Position numbers and translations under genes: made by a program
The notes under the pieces: generated by a model
What the model saw: the letters and a program-made list of their open reading frames with translations, nothing else
Told to the model about the DNA's origin: nothing
Database searches by the model: none
Shown here: positions 18,922 to 28,367 of the stretch, piece by piece
How the letters are laid out: the number at the start of each line of letters is the position of its first letter
How positions within the stretch are numbered: the stretch's first letter is position 1
Source: a virus
Reading direction: 5' to 3' (one strand)
IMG/VR virus record: IMGVR_UViG_3300035670_000097
Coordinates: 1-64,000 of that record
Length of the DNA stretch: 64,000 bases

Positions 18922-19950
18922 TCAACAACGTAACCAGCGCTCATTATTTAGTGTCCACTCAACAACTTCATTAATTCGTTCTTTTAAACTAATACGAGGT
19001 TCCCAGCCCAGCCTTCGCATATAATCTCCACTAAGAGAATAGCGTAGATCATGCCCAGGTCGAGAGCTGTGAAAGTCTACCATTTCATATTTAAGAGGCT
19101 TGCCTTGTGCGTCTGCAATAAGCTGGGCGAGCTGTAGATTGTTAATCTCTTCTTTACCTACTAAGTTAAACTTAGGGCACTTTGCTCCGCCGCAGTCTGC
19201 TTCAAATACTTTAGTTTTAGTACTTAGTAAAAAGTACAGCGCATCGGCAACATCAGCTGCATGAATGTAATGCCTGCTTCCAGGAATTGTTTTAGTTGAA
19301 TCGCTGTGAATAGTTACTTTTTCGCCATCGTTAACTTTTCGTATACACATAGGAATATACTTTTCAGGATGTTGGCGCTGCCCAAATACATTCATTGTAT
19401 GTGTAATATAAATTGGCAATTTGTAAGTATTCTCAAAGGCTACTGCTAACTCTTCCCCACCAGCTTTTGTCGCAGAGTAAGGATTTGAGCTGTTGTATCT
19501 ATCTCGTTCTCCGTAATTAATTCCGTTAGGAGCGGGGCCAAAAACTTCATCAGTAGAAAAGTAAACAAATCGTTCTAGATTTGCTACTTTGCGCGCATAC
19601 TGCAAAATATGCCCAGTGCCTACAACGTTATCAAAAACAAATTCCATAGGAGCTTCAATGCTTCTATCGACATGACTACCCGCGGCTAAATGTAAAATAT
19701 AGTCAACTTTTCCTAGATCTTTCTCGAGCATAGGATTAATTTCTGCTCTGAGATCGTGAAATATTACTTTAACTCTTTTGCGAATATTAGGCTCAAATTC
19801 AGCCACCATATCAGAGAGTCTATTTAGATTACCAGAAAAATCCAGCCGATCTAAGCTAACAATATTCCAATCAGTATTTTTTAAAAGATAATAAATTACA
19901 TGATGCGCTACAAAACCCGCGCCTCCTGTAACTAAAACAGTTTTTGACAT
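18922..19950 (-). CDS. NAD-dependent sugar epimerase/dehydratase (dTDP-glucose 4,6-dehydratase-like)
   Basis: 342 residues. The N-terminal TGGAGFVAHHVIYYLL nucleotide site, HLAAGSHVDRSI, the STDEVFGP catalytic segment and YSATKAGGEELA (YxxxK) follow the RmlB/RfbB pattern. RYIHA and RPGHDLRYSL complete the substrate region. It would make a 4-keto-6-deoxy nucleotide sugar. With gmd this gives the phage two separate deoxysugar entry points. First gene of the glycan module in transcription order. Confidence 0.88.
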   Translation of the reverse strand: MSKTVLVTGGAGFVAHHVIYYLLKNTDWNIVSLDRLDFSGNLNRLSDMVAEFEPNIRKRVKVIFHDLRAEINPMLEKDLGKVDYILHLAAGSHVDRSIEAPMEFVFDNVVGTGHILQYARKVANLERFVYFSTDEVFGPAPNGINYGERDRYNSSNPYSATKAGGEELAVAFENTYKLPIYITHTMNVFGQRQHPEKYIPMCIRKVNDGEKVTIHSDSTKTIPGSRHYIHAADVADALYFLLSTKTKVFEADCGGAKCPKFNLVGKEEINNLQLAQLIADAQGKPLKYEMVDFHSSRPGHDLRYSLSGDYMRRLGWEPRISLKERINEVVEWTLNNERWLRC

Positions 19951-19968
19951 GCACTCGCTCCGAGTCTA

Positions 19969-20319
19969 TTATACTTTTTTAACGTACAATTTAAGGTTAT
20001 TTTCTTTTGCAAGCTCTATTAAATGAGCTGTTCCTTTGCTTTTTCCGTCCCATACTACGATGACAGCTTCGGCTTTTTTTAAAATCTCTGAGTATCTTTC
20101 TTTTCCGGAAATCTTGTCATACTCAATTTCTTCGTTCCAAAAAGGAACGACGAGGTCACAGGGAATTCGATTCAAATTTGCATATGATACTGCAAATTCG
20201 TCGGCTCCCTGAGCCCCGCCAGAAATGATTTTTGTAACAGCCCACGGGGCTTCAGCAATCGCTGAAGCCACATGAGAGTAGCGATTAATCGTTCGTGATC
20301 CCGCTACAACTGTTCTCAT
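19969..20319 (-). CDS. SLOG/DprA-like Rossmann protein (YspA type)
   Basis: 116 residues. VVAGSRTINRYSHV and SGGAQGADEFAVSYA are the nucleotide-binding loops of the DUF2493/YspA core in the SLOG superfamily; VIVVWDGKSKGTAHLIE completes the fold. Members bind nucleotide-derived ligands and are frequent in phages and conflict islands. Whether it is an enzyme or a sensor is not known. The start abuts the SSB gene stop. Confidence 0.75.
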   Translation of the reverse strand: MRTVVAGSRTINRYSHVASAIAEAPWAVTKIISGGAQGADEFAVSYANLNRIPCDLVVPFWNEEIEYDKISGKERYSEILKKAEAVIVVWDGKSKGTAHLIELAKENNLKLYVKKV

Positions 20320-20963
20320 TAGAGATCAAGTTCACTTTCTACTTCTTCTGGAATTTCATCAGATGCCGACTCTCCCGAGCCTCCTCGACGAATTCGCTCG
20401 AGCAGCTCTTTCTGTGCGTCAGGAGTCGGGCGAGGAAGAACGTCGTCCATCGACTTAAGATTTTCAATCAATGCACGTTCGCTATCTGTAAGAGCACGCT
20501 TTTTGCACTTCAGAGCCTGAAGCTGGTACTCTACGTTATAAGCCTGTGCGCCAGTCTTAACGCGCTTGAAATAAATATCCCAGCCTTCATCGGGGTCGCT
20601 CGGGTCGCCCAAATCTTCCGCAGCAACAAGAATTTGCTCAAGCAACTTCTTTTTGAGATTGATCACTTTCACTTTGTTGTCGCTGGGATCAATAACCTGG
20701 CAGGCATACGCCCAGTTACACTTCAGATCCGGGTAAGCATCACGAACCCAATCTTTCTCGCGGTTCGTAAACTTTTCAAGCTGACGATCAAACGCAAGGC
20801 ACTCCATCGGAATATCTTTGTTGTTTTCGCCTTTGATCCAATACACATATCGAGGAAGCAAATCGCCGACAAGGCGAACTACATTATCCCCGTTTTTATA
20901 AATGTACTGGTCAACTTTCTCTTTTACTGCGCCGCCTTTCGTCTGATTAAACTTAATTGCCAT
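20319..20963 (-). CDS. Single-stranded DNA-binding protein (gp32-like)
   Basis: 214 residues. The ATG at 20963 is chosen over one five codons upstream because GAGGAGG lies six bases before it. The middle contains an OB-fold-like domain (VVRLVGDLLPRYVYWIKG, NWAYACQVIDPSDNKVKVINLKK), and the last ~20 residues are acidic (SDEIPEEVESELDL), the tail that recruits replication proteins in SSBs. It should coat ssDNA at the fork. Strong ribosome binding fits a protein needed in large amounts. Confidence 0.82.
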   Translation of the reverse strand: MAIKFNQTKGGAVKEKVDQYIYKNGDNVVRLVGDLLPRYVYWIKGENNKDIPMECLAFDRQLEKFTNREKDWVRDAYPDLKCNWAYACQVIDPSDNKVKVINLKKKLLEQILVAAEDLGDPSDPDEGWDIYFKRVKTGAQAYNVEYQLQALKCKKRALTDSERALIENLKSMDDVLPRPTPDAQKELLERIRRGGSGESASDEIPEEVESELDL

Positions 20964-21288
20964 TTTTAGCCTCCTCAAAAGAAAAATAAATTTCTTCGTT
21001 TTTTATCTTTAGTAGCCTGTTGTTTTCGATAGCCTTTACGTTTACAAGATGTATCGGTAAAGTTTTAGTTCGAAAAAGAGCGTAGTCAGGATAACTTCTT
21101 TTTGCTGCAAGAAGTATATATTGAGCTACTTCTTTTCGAGTGTATTTCCACTGTTTATCCAGAAAAGCCTCCGGGTTGAGTAGAAATGAGTCTCCAAACC
21201 AGTTTATAGTTTGGTATTTTAAACATTTGACGTCTCCCTTTGATTTCGGAATGGGTCTGTAGGTGATATATCTTAAAATATCAATCAT
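20953..21288 (-). CDS. Hypothetical protein ahead of SSB
   Basis: 111 residues from the ATG at 21288. The longer frame begins at 21345, but a perfect promoter -10 box lies at 21348-21353, so that ATG would precede the transcription start. The protein has Tyr- and Lys-rich segments (AFLDKQWKYTRKEVAQYILLAAKRSY, split here by nature into helix and turn) and no known motif. It overlaps the SSB gene by 11 bases, which suggests a role in DNA replication, but no function is assigned. Confidence 0.6.
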   Translation of the reverse strand: MIDILRYITYRPIPKSKGDVKCLKYQTINWFGDSFLLNPEAFLDKQWKYTRKEVAQYILLAAKRSYPDYALFRTKTLPIHLVNVKAIENNRLLKIKNEEIYFSFEEAKNGN

Positions 21289-21347
21289 TGCTACAGTCGA
21301 GCCACCGCTAAATCGTATAAGTTTTGACTTGTCAAACAGTATCATAT

Positions 21348-21376
21348 ATTATATAGAAAAAGTACTAAGTTGTCAA
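21348..21376 (-). promoter_or_regulatory. Consensus sigma70 promoter upstream of the SSB operon
   Basis: Minus strand TTGACA, 17 bases, TATAAT, both boxes perfect, with AATAATTC before the -35. Drives the 20953 gene, SSB and probably the glycan module beyond. Confidence 0.85.
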
Positions 21377-21387
21377 GAATTATTTTT

Positions 21388-22671
21388 TTATAGCATATTG
21401 ATGCTATAGCCTTCTTTAACATAATGTGCCATTCGAGACTGCGCTTGTCTTACTGCTGTTCGGCCTTTAAGATGTATATCGACAATTGTGGGCTGTAGTT
21501 TATTAGGAGAAAGGCGTACAATTCGACCAATTAACTGAGTTAGAAGAGGCGTATTGTTCACTGGTGTTCCTAAAACAAGACAACTTAGCTCATTGATTGA
21601 AATACCTTCCGAAAAGATAGATTGTGTACCAAATAGAATTTCTTTTTTACCTGAAGAAATTTCTTGTGAAGCTTTTATTCTAGCTTCACGCGTTAGGTCG
21701 CCCGTAACACTTACAGCAGATTCGCCGACCAGCTCGGCGCAGCTCTTCAAAAATCGTACGCGGTCAGAAAGCACCAAAACTCGATGTCCTTTTGCGGCGT
21801 AGGCCGCCGCTATCATAGCTACTGTATGTTGATATTGCTCGTTAAAGGCGAGATCGTTCACTCGGTTTGCCCACGGAATGTTTGCTCCGTCCATAAAACG
21901 TATTTCGCTTTCTATAATATCAACTTTTGGTACCATGTAGTTTTCTTTCGGCGGCTGATAGACTCTTTCGCTGAAATAATCTCTAAAAACTACGTGCTTT
22001 CCGTCTTTTCTTTCAATCGTCCCAGACAGGCCAATTTTATAGCGTGCAAAATTTTTATCAATAATTCGAGAAAAAGTCGGGCTGCTTACATGGTGCATTT
22101 CATCTAGTATAAGTGTTCCGAATTCTCTTGAAATATCGTTAATTTTTTTGTACAGCGTTTGAACGTTTCCTACTACAATGGGACCGTCCATGTTAAACTG
22201 TCCGCTGCCGATGATTCCGGGCTTAAAACCGTAAATTTTATACACTTCGTCAGCCCACTGATCACGAAGATTTGTAGTATGAGTAACTACTAGCGTTTTT
22301 TGACCGAGTTTTCCCGCTATGGCTAACGCCGTAAATGTTTTACCCCAGCTTACTGATGCATTAATAATGCAACTATCGTCTACTAGATCGTAAATTTCTT
22401 TCTGACTGGGGTATAATTCAAATTTTCGCTCTGGAAATTCTACGGGGTTCAGAACTCGTTTATCTGTCACTTCATAGCCTTCGGGAATAAGGTCCATTCG
22501 CCCAGAAGGTAGAGTTACTAGATTGTCTTTAATAAGCCCCATGTTTTTAATCACAAGAGGCGCTTCGGTTGCGTTATACGAAGGGATCAAATAAGTTAAC
22601 TCAGAGTCTAATTTTTCAAAAAGCTCTGAGTTAACCTGAATGTATATTCTGTTTGATAGTACTGCTTTCAC
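21388..22671 (-). CDS. SF2 DEAD/DEAH helicase, UvsW-like
   Basis: 427 residues. Walker A is a variant, SVSWGKT; Walker B is LDEMHH; motif III is GLSGTIER; motif VI is QLIGRIVRLS. The N-terminal ~90 residues match the small DNA-binding domain of UvsW. UvsW unwinds R-loops and branched DNA and drives the switch to recombination-dependent replication in T4, which suits the SbcCD-like genes here. Overlaps the PhoH stop as ATGA. Confidence 0.88.
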   Translation of the reverse strand: MKAVLSNRIYIQVNSELFEKLDSELTYLIPSYNATEAPLVIKNMGLIKDNLVTLPSGRMDLIPEGYEVTDKRVLNPVEFPERKFELYPSQKEIYDLVDDSCIINASVSWGKTFTALAIAGKLGQKTLVVTHTTNLRDQWADEVYKIYGFKPGIIGSGQFNMDGPIVVGNVQTLYKKINDISREFGTLILDEMHHVSSPTFSRIIDKNFARYKIGLSGTIERKDGKHVVFRDYFSERVYQPPKENYMVPKVDIIESEIRFMDGANIPWANRVNDLAFNEQYQHTVAMIAAAYAAKGHRVLVLSDRVRFLKSCAELVGESAVSVTGDLTREARIKASQEISSGKKEILFGTQSIFSEGISINELSCLVLGTPVNNTPLLTQLIGRIVRLSPNKLQPTIVDIHLKGRTAVRQAQSRMAHYVKEGYSINML

Positions 22672-23336
22672 CGATATTTAAGAAACATGTGTTTTTGAAT
22701 TAAATAGTCCCTAACAAAATCACTTCGAACAATATCTTCTACGTCAAGCTCAATAAAATCAAAACGATCCATTGTTTTAATAATGCTAACAAAATCTGCC
22801 AGTCCGTTTACTTTCAAATCTGACTGATAAAAGTCGCCGCACATCAAAATTCTACAGTTTTTGCCCACTCGCGTAATGATAGAGTCTAGCTCGTGAAAAC
22901 TCATGTTTTGAGTTTCATCTACTATAATAACTGTATCATTAAGAGTTAATCCTCGCAAATAAGAGGTTGTCATAAACTCGACAATTCCTTTATTTTTTAG
23001 AATTTCGTAAGCATCTCCGCGACCAAAAAGCTCATTACAAATATTGTGATAAGGAGTTTCGTAGATTTTTGACTTTTCTTTCTCTGATCCAGGTAAAAAG
23101 CCTATATCTCGTGTTGGAACAGCACTACGAATAAGAGTCACTCCGCCGTACTGGTCTTTCAATATATCGTCGAAGGCGAGATAGAGTGATATAAAGGTTT
23201 TTCCTGTACCTGCTGATCCGCACAGAACAAGATTATTTAAACTATCAAAAGCTTTTCTTTGATTATAAGTAAGTGGTTCAACTTCTTCCAACTGTAGATT
23301 ATTATCAATTAATGATCGTCTTTTGGGTTTTGCCAT
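22668..23336 (-). CDS. phoH: PhoH-like ATPase
   Basis: 222 residues. The ATG at 23336 forms TAATG with the preceding stop and has AGAAGG eight bases upstream, so it is preferred over the ATG at 23393. Walker A is CGSAGTGKT, Walker B is VIIVDETQNM, and CGDFYQSD is the SF1-like sensor. PhoH proteins are frequent in marine phages and have been linked to RNA metabolism; the role during infection is not established. Confidence 0.9.
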   Translation of the reverse strand: MAKPKRRSLIDNNLQLEEVEPLTYNQRKAFDSLNNLVLCGSAGTGKTFISLYLAFDDILKDQYGGVTLIRSAVPTRDIGFLPGSEKEKSKIYETPYHNICNELFGRGDAYEILKNKGIVEFMTTSYLRGLTLNDTVIIVDETQNMSFHELDSIITRVGKNCRILMCGDFYQSDLKVNGLADFVSIIKTMDRFDFIELDVEDIVRSDFVRDYLIQKHMFLKYR

Positions 23337-23836
23337 TAAATTAACCTTCTTTTCTCGGGTTGTTTTTCTTCTGAAAAACTTAATACTTCCCATGGAAACC
23401 TATCAAAAAAGATGATATTTGCCCAGAAATACCCCGCTGGTGGCGGTCTAGGTAGGATGAATACCTTAGACAAGCCTTTAACTTTAAGAGTAGAATAGTG
23501 GTCTTTATGCTCCACTCTATCTATTCTATACGACCGTATTTTACATGATTTTGTTTTTCTATATGTAAAAGCTTTTCCATTACTGTCTATAAAGTGCTTA
23601 TACCCAGCACGAATCATAGAGAGAAAATCAAAGGCGCAGTCTCTAAGAGGGTAAAGTTCTTTAGAATTTACTCTAAGCCTTCTGACCCCCAAAGAGCTGC
23701 CTTCTACACTTTTATCGTCCACTATCTTATCTTCACAGTACAATATATTTTTATAAAATCTAAGCTCGTCTGAGCGAAGTTTAAATACTGGAAATCTAAC
23801 TTTTTTGATAGTGTCTTTCGTTACTTCAGGCAACAT
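23336..23836 (-). CDS. Hypothetical protein between polymerase and PhoH
   Basis: 166 residues from the ATG at 23836; a longer frame reaching 24016 would run deep into the polymerase gene. It is rich in Arg and Lys, with pairs of basic strands (FRKTKSCKIRSYRIDRVEHKD in outline) and a GYFWANIIFF turn. No catalytic motif or membrane segment is seen. Overlaps of 11 bases with the polymerase and TAATG with phoH show it is part of the replication operon. No function assigned. Confidence 0.65.
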   Translation of the reverse strand: MLPEVTKDTIKKVRFPVFKLRSDELRFYKNILYCEDKIVDDKSVEGSSLGVRRLRVNSKELYPLRDCAFDFLSMIRAGYKHFIDSNGKAFTYRKTKSCKIRSYRIDRVEHKDHYSTLKVKGLSKVFILPRPPPAGYFWANIIFFDRFPWEVLSFSEEKQPEKRRLI

Positions 23837-26108
23837 TATAAACAATCGGATAAGCCTTTTCCAGCTTACCGAAAGAATAATCTTCCCCAATGTCAAAGCT
23901 GACGCCGATAGGAGCACCAGGAATTGACAATCCACGATCGCGCTGAATACAAGTCTGTACGATTGACTTATATTCTTCGACTTCCTCGTTAGGCACTTCA
24001 GCCAAAATCGAGTCATGTACTAGCGCGAAGATTTTTGCTTTCATTTTTTTACTTTTTAGTTCTTCGTGAGCCTCGAAAGCCCCGATGAGATTAATATCCG
24101 ATGCTGGAGACTGTACCATAAAGTTAAGGCCAGAGCGAATTTCGTGCTCTACAATTCCATCGTTGTCAGAGCGTACATTCGGCAGTCTACGCTTACGCCC
24201 GAAGTGTGAGTAAATAAAAGCATTTGCTCGAATAAAATCTCGAGTACTGTCGATCCAATTCTTCAGACCATAGAAAGCATGAAAATACTCGTCAATAATC
24301 TGAGAAGCTTCTTTCAACGTAATATTACCACCATCTTTTTGTACTTGTGACCAGATCTTGCGAGGGCCTGCTCCATACATAATACCGAAAGTAATGGCTT
24401 TGGCATACTGACGTTCTTGCTTGTATAGATTTTCTACTTCTTCCACAGGGCACGGCAGCTTAAACACTCGCTTAGCAATCGACGAGTGAAAGTTTCCTCC
24501 AGAGACAAAAACATCTTGAAGAGCGTTATCTTTTGCCAATACCGCAGCTACGTACACTTCGGCAGTTACAAGGTCCATAGAAACGATTTGATTTCCGGGG
24601 TTTGCCAGAATACAACCTTTTACTAGAGGATTATCTCTAGGGAACTGCTGTGCGTTAAGCTTACCGCTGGACGAAAGCCGACCAGAGGTAGTAACGTGTA
24701 GATTAAATCCAGTACGAATACGAGAATCCTTATCAAGCTGCGGCAAAATTTTATCAATGTAAGTGTTTTTAATTTTGCCCATTTTTCTAATCTTAAGCAC
24801 TAGCTCTGGAATCGGATGCTGCAAGCTCAGCTCTTTCAGAACTTCCGAGTCTGTAGAGTCTGCACCTTTTTCCGTTTTTTTGCCTGTAGGTGTAAGGCCC
24901 ACATAATCAAACAAAAGTTCGCGAAGCTGCATAGTACTATTAGGATTAAACTCTCCATTGTGTGTATCCATGAAAGCCTGAACTGCATCATAATTTTGAA
25001 GCTGCTCTACGGCTTCATAAATTTCTGTTTGCAAAGTTTCTTGAGCAAGCAACAATCGTTTACGAGAAAAAGGAATGCCTGCATCTTGCATTTCGATAAC
25101 AAAAGCAGTAGCGGGGATCAAAATGTTGTAATAAACATTTTTAAACTTAGTGTTTTTGTTAATCAAAGCATTAAACTTTTTGTGCAAAATATAAGTTACT
25201 AGCGCATCCATAGAAGCATAGACTTTGATAACGTCAAACGGAATCATGCCGAAGTGAAACTGATCTTTCAACACTCCGTTCTTTTTACGATAATCTTCCA
25301 TCCAATCGTACATTGGCTTTTCGTAGTCTCCATAAGGAGTGTACTTGAGAGCTAACTGCTTCAAGCCGTGAGTACCAACCGTCTCATCAAGCACATAGTG
25401 CTGAAGCATAGTATCTTCGAACTTCGGAAACTTGAATCCGAACTGATAAGTAAAGTAGCCTATATCGAACTTAGCGTTATGAAAAACAACCGTTTTAGTA
25501 TTGAACAGATGTTGAAGCCGTTGTTCGATCACTTCATCAATCACATCTGTACTTATGTATACGCCTTTTTCTCCGTCATAGCACATAGAGATGCCAAGCA
25601 TATGGCCGTTGCGCGGGTAAAGATTGGTAGTCTCGGAGTCCAGAGCAATGAAGGTAGACGGATGAGCAATTGCTTCTTCAATATAAGCAAGAGCTTCGTC
25701 TCGATCTTCGATGCCTCGAGTAATCGAATCATCAACAGCAACTGCTTTAGTTTGTCCGCTAATAATACTAATGATATTGTCTCGAGACTCAAGCCATATT
25801 TTCTCAACTTCTGGCTTGAATGCCAGCATTGCCGGATTGATTACAGGCAAAAATTTAGTATCAACTACTCGACCACTATACTCGGTTACAGATTTGAGAT
25901 TTGCTAGATACTTACAAGCTTCCGAGCCTACAAGAATAACCCATTCGTATTTATCAGCGTCAAGCTCAAGATCTACATTTTTCTTGAGAACTTTGGCTAC
26001 AGCAGGATCTGAGCACAAACTAAATTGCTCAAATTCAAATGCGTTATTGAAAAGGCGAGCGTAATTATTTCGGCTTGCTTTTGCTTCTACAATCGCTACA
26101 TTAGCCAT
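23826..26108 (-). CDS. polA: DNA polymerase family A with 3'-5' exonuclease
   Basis: 760 residues. After an N-terminal ~120-residue domain of the kind found in phage polymerases, the exonuclease is marked by ALDSETT (Exo I), HNAKFDIGYF (Exo II) and the GTHGLKQLA region. Polymerase motif A is VSMDLVTAEVYVA, motif B is RQYAKAITFGIMYG, and motif C is LVHDSILAEV. Motif B has Phe at the position equal to E. coli Phe762. The 5' nuclease domain is absent and is likely replaced by the separate gene at 9446. Replicates the phage genome. Confidence 0.95.
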   Translation of the reverse strand: MANVAIVEAKASRNNYARLFNNAFEFEQFSLCSDPAVAKVLKKNVDLELDADKYEWVILVGSEACKYLANLKSVTEYSGRVVDTKFLPVINPAMLAFKPEVEKIWLESRDNIISIISGQTKAVAVDDSITRGIEDRDEALAYIEEAIAHPSTFIALDSETTNLYPRNGHMLGISMCYDGEKGVYISTDVIDEVIEQRLQHLFNTKTVVFHNAKFDIGYFTYQFGFKFPKFEDTMLQHYVLDETVGTHGLKQLALKYTPYGDYEKPMYDWMEDYRKKNGVLKDQFHFGMIPFDVIKVYASMDALVTYILHKKFNALINKNTKFKNVYYNILIPATAFVIEMQDAGIPFSRKRLLLAQETLQTEIYEAVEQLQNYDAVQAFMDTHNGEFNPNSTMQLRELLFDYVGLTPTGKKTEKGADSTDSEVLKELSLQHPIPELVLKIRKMGKIKNTYIDKILPQLDKDSRIRTGFNLHVTTSGRLSSSGKLNAQQFPRDNPLVKGCILANPGNQIVSMDLVTAEVYVAAVLAKDNALQDVFVSGGNFHSSIAKRVFKLPCPVEEVENLYKQERQYAKAITFGIMYGAGPRKIWSQVQKDGGNITLKEASQIIDEYFHAFYGLKNWIDSTRDFIRANAFIYSHFGRKRRLPNVRSDNDGIVEHEIRSGLNFMVQSPASDINLIGAFEAHEELKSKKMKAKIFALVHDSILAEVPNEEVEEYKSIVQTCIQRDRGLSIPGAPIGVSFDIGEDYSFGKLEKAYPIVYNVA

Positions 26109-26934
26109 AGAGAATCTCCTTCAGTTTTGATACTTGTTCTTTTGTTAACTCGCCGGGGTCTTTGTTGCCTTTTAGAGTTCGTATCGTTGCGTCGATACCT
26201 ACTTTTTCTGCGATTTCTTTTACTTTTTTGGCTCCCTCTGCTCCGGCAGTATCGCTGTCATAGAGAATATCTATTCCAGTTACACCTTGTACTTTCAGTA
26301 GATCAAAGGAGGACTCTTTCACTGTCGTAACGCCAAACGAAGTGACGGCATTTGTTAATCCTTTGTCGTGAAGATTAATCATATCAAAAATGCCTTCTAC
26401 TAGTATCACTCTACCTTGAATTGGCGTTACCGCGGGAAAAATCGGTAGTGATGCTCCGCCTGGATGTATATAGTATTTTTTACCCAAAGTGCCTGTATCG
26501 TCTCGTCCAATGAAAGCTACTGTTCTACCTGTAATATCTGTAACTGGAAAAACTACTCGATTAATAAATTCTTTTTCTGCGCTTTTAAACGCGCCAAACT
26601 TTCTATATGTTTCTGGCGAGATGCTACGCCAGTTTCCAATGTAAGCCATTGCGTCTTTTGGTAAGGAATAGCCGATACTTTGCTGTCGAATTTTATTTAT
26701 CTTTCTCTTTACCTTTTCACGCATTAATTCTAACCTATTTGGGGTGTGATTGTAAAGAAAAAAAATATTTCCCCTGAAGCCACATGACATACACTGAAAT
26801 ATACCAAGTACTTTATCTATTCTCATACTTGGGTTCGAGTCATCGTGCTCGGGGTTCAAACACTTTACCAAATAGTCTTTGCCGCTGACGGTAAAAGCAA
26901 TCTTTTTTGAATTAAGCAGTTCTTCTACATTCAT
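26101..26934 (-). CDS. DnaG-type primase, short
   Basis: 277 residues. The N-terminal zinc finger is C..H..C..C (VKCLNPEHDD then FQCMSCGFRG). The TOPRIM catalytic core follows with VILVEGIFDMINL and ILYDSDTAGAEGA. It lacks the C-terminal helicase-binding domain of cellular DnaG, so contact with the DnaB-like helicase, encoded directly upstream with an ATGA overlap, must use another surface. Makes primers for the lagging strand. Confidence 0.92.
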   Translation of the reverse strand: MNVEELLNSKKIAFTVSGKDYLVKCLNPEHDDSNPSMRIDKVLGIFQCMSCGFRGNIFFLYNHTPNRLELMREKVKRKINKIRQQSIGYSLPKDAMAYIGNWRSISPETYRKFGAFKSAEKEFINRVVFPVTDITGRTVAFIGRDDTGTLGKKYYIHPGGASLPIFPAVTPIQGRVILVEGIFDMINLHDKGLTNAVTSFGVTTVKESSFDLLKVQGVTGIDILYDSDTAGAEGAKKVKEIAEKVGIDATIRTLKGNKDPGELTKEQVSKLKEILYG

Positions 26935-28283
26935 TCGTCATCATACACGGACTCGCCCGTGCCTTCTGTTGCTTTTTTATCTGCCGGATTTTTTGCCGAC
27001 TCTGGGCCAATCTTTAAAGTCTTCCAATCTACTGCTGATGTGAAGCCTTTAACTTCTCCGTTTCTCATTTTAACACAATTAAATGTGATACACCCATCTT
27101 CTGGGGCATGAGTATCCAGTGTAAACGCTGCATCTGCGGCGTCGAGAATACCTTTTGCAAAACGAGCCTCTCCAGTTGCATCGATCTGATAGGGTGCAAT
27201 AATAGGAACTTCATACTGCTGAGCCATGCTTTTCAATGCTTTACTAATCTCAATCTGTTCGGTCCAGTCATACTGACCGAACTTAGAATATTGATTACCA
27301 GTTCGATACTTTACTTGGTTTAGATAGTCTACAATAATTGCTCGAGGACTGATAGATACAACTTTTTTATCAATTTCACTTCTAATTTTAGAAACAGACA
27401 GCTCTGGATCGTAAACTACATCTAGTTGAACTTGCTTTAGCGGTTTACGAATCAATTGAGAGTGAAACTTATCAAAAGAGTTATGCTCTAGATAGTCATC
27501 ATATGCTTTTTCGCCCTCTTCAAATCTTTTTGCCCACCAGCCTGCAACTCGTCTCCATTCTGCAATAGATAGAGATTTATTTCGAATTGCAGCCATATTA
27601 ACATTTGTAGCAATCGCACAAATTCTTTGAAGAATCGATCTAGAATCCATTTCGATAGTGAAGTAGATTACAGACTTATCTTCTTCAAAGATGTTAGCTG
27701 CAATGTTTGCACAAGTAAGCGATTTACCGGCCCCGCGCCGGCCGCCAATGAGAATCAAATCTCGAGGAGAAAAACGCATCATAGCATCGTAGTCTGCATT
27801 TAGACTCAGAGGTACGTTCTTAGCTAGCTCTTCTTCAGAATAGAAAAGATCAATGCGTCGCATATCATTTTCTGGCGTCTTGAGATCGACTTTAGACTCA
27901 ACGTCCAGAACAATTGCTTGTAGATTTGAAAGGCTTTCTTCAGCATTATCAATAGCTACTGAAGTCTCTAAATACTTCTCGAGCTGAAGCATAATCTCAG
28001 CTTGAGTGTACTCGTTTTTTAGATATTCCAAAAGCTGAGAGCATGGAATATCAATATCTTCCGCTCTTTCAACTACAAAGATTTTTTCAAGAGTTTGACG
28101 ATCACGAACAGAGAGTTTTAGATCATCAAAGCTGGGGAGGGTAGAAAACTCATCTACATGGTTTTCTATTACGGAGTGAATTCTGCTGAATTCTTCAGGC
28201 AAGTAATGCTTTTGCAGACTAGCCCAGGTGTCCACATCACGATCAACAATAATTTTTTTGATGAGAACACTGGCTAAGTTCAA
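26931..28283 (-). CDS. DnaB-like replicative helicase (T4 gp41-like)
   Basis: 450 residues. Walker A is GGRRGAGKS, followed by VIYFTIEMD (H1a-type), AIIVDYLNQV (Walker B) and PIIAPYQIDATGEA (H4-like). The N-terminal ~170 residues are helical and correspond to the collar or primase-binding domain. It unwinds DNA 5' to 3' at the fork as a hexamer. The C-terminal ~25 residues are polar and acidic, as in several phage gp41-like proteins. Confidence 0.92.
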   Translation of the reverse strand: MNLASVLIKKIIVDRDVDTWASLQKHYLPEEFSRIHSVIENHVDEFSTLPSFDDLKLSVRDRQTLEKIFVVERAEDIDIPCSQLLEYLKNEYTQAEIMLQLEKYLETSVAIDNAEESLSNLQAIVLDVESKVDLKTPENDMRRIDLFYSEEELAKNVPLSLNADYDAMMRFSPRDLILIGGRRGAGKSLTCANIAANIFEEDKSVIYFTIEMDSRSILQRICAIATNVNMAAIRNKSLSIAEWRRVAGWWAKRFEEGEKAYDDYLEHNSFDKFHSQLIRKPLKQVQLDVVYDPELSVSKIRSEIDKKVVSISPRAIIVDYLNQVKYRTGNQYSKFGQYDWTEQIEISKALKSMAQQYEVPIIAPYQIDATGEARFAKGILDAADAAFTLDTHAPEDGCITFNCVKMRNGEVKGFTSAVDWKTLKIGPESAKNPADKKATEGTGESVYDDE

Positions 28284-28311
28284 TTAACTCTCCTACATTT
28301 TACAATGCAAC

Positions 28312-28350
28312 AAAAAGGAAGCGAGTAAAATAATCTACTCGCTTCCTCGT
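28312..28350 (-). terminator. Rho-independent terminator
   Basis: Perfect 11-bp stem (GGAAGCGAGTA and its complement at 28317-28345) with an 7-base loop, followed on the minus strand by TTTTTG. It ends the HTH gene at 28368 and insulates the helicase gene. Confidence 0.85.
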
Positions 28351-28367
28351 TTAAGAGTCAGACTGAC

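Noticed and set aside
20295-20969. Plus-strand frame of 224 codons opposite SSB
   Set aside because: Exact antisense of the SSB gene; Cys/Phe/Leu-rich composition is that of a shadow.
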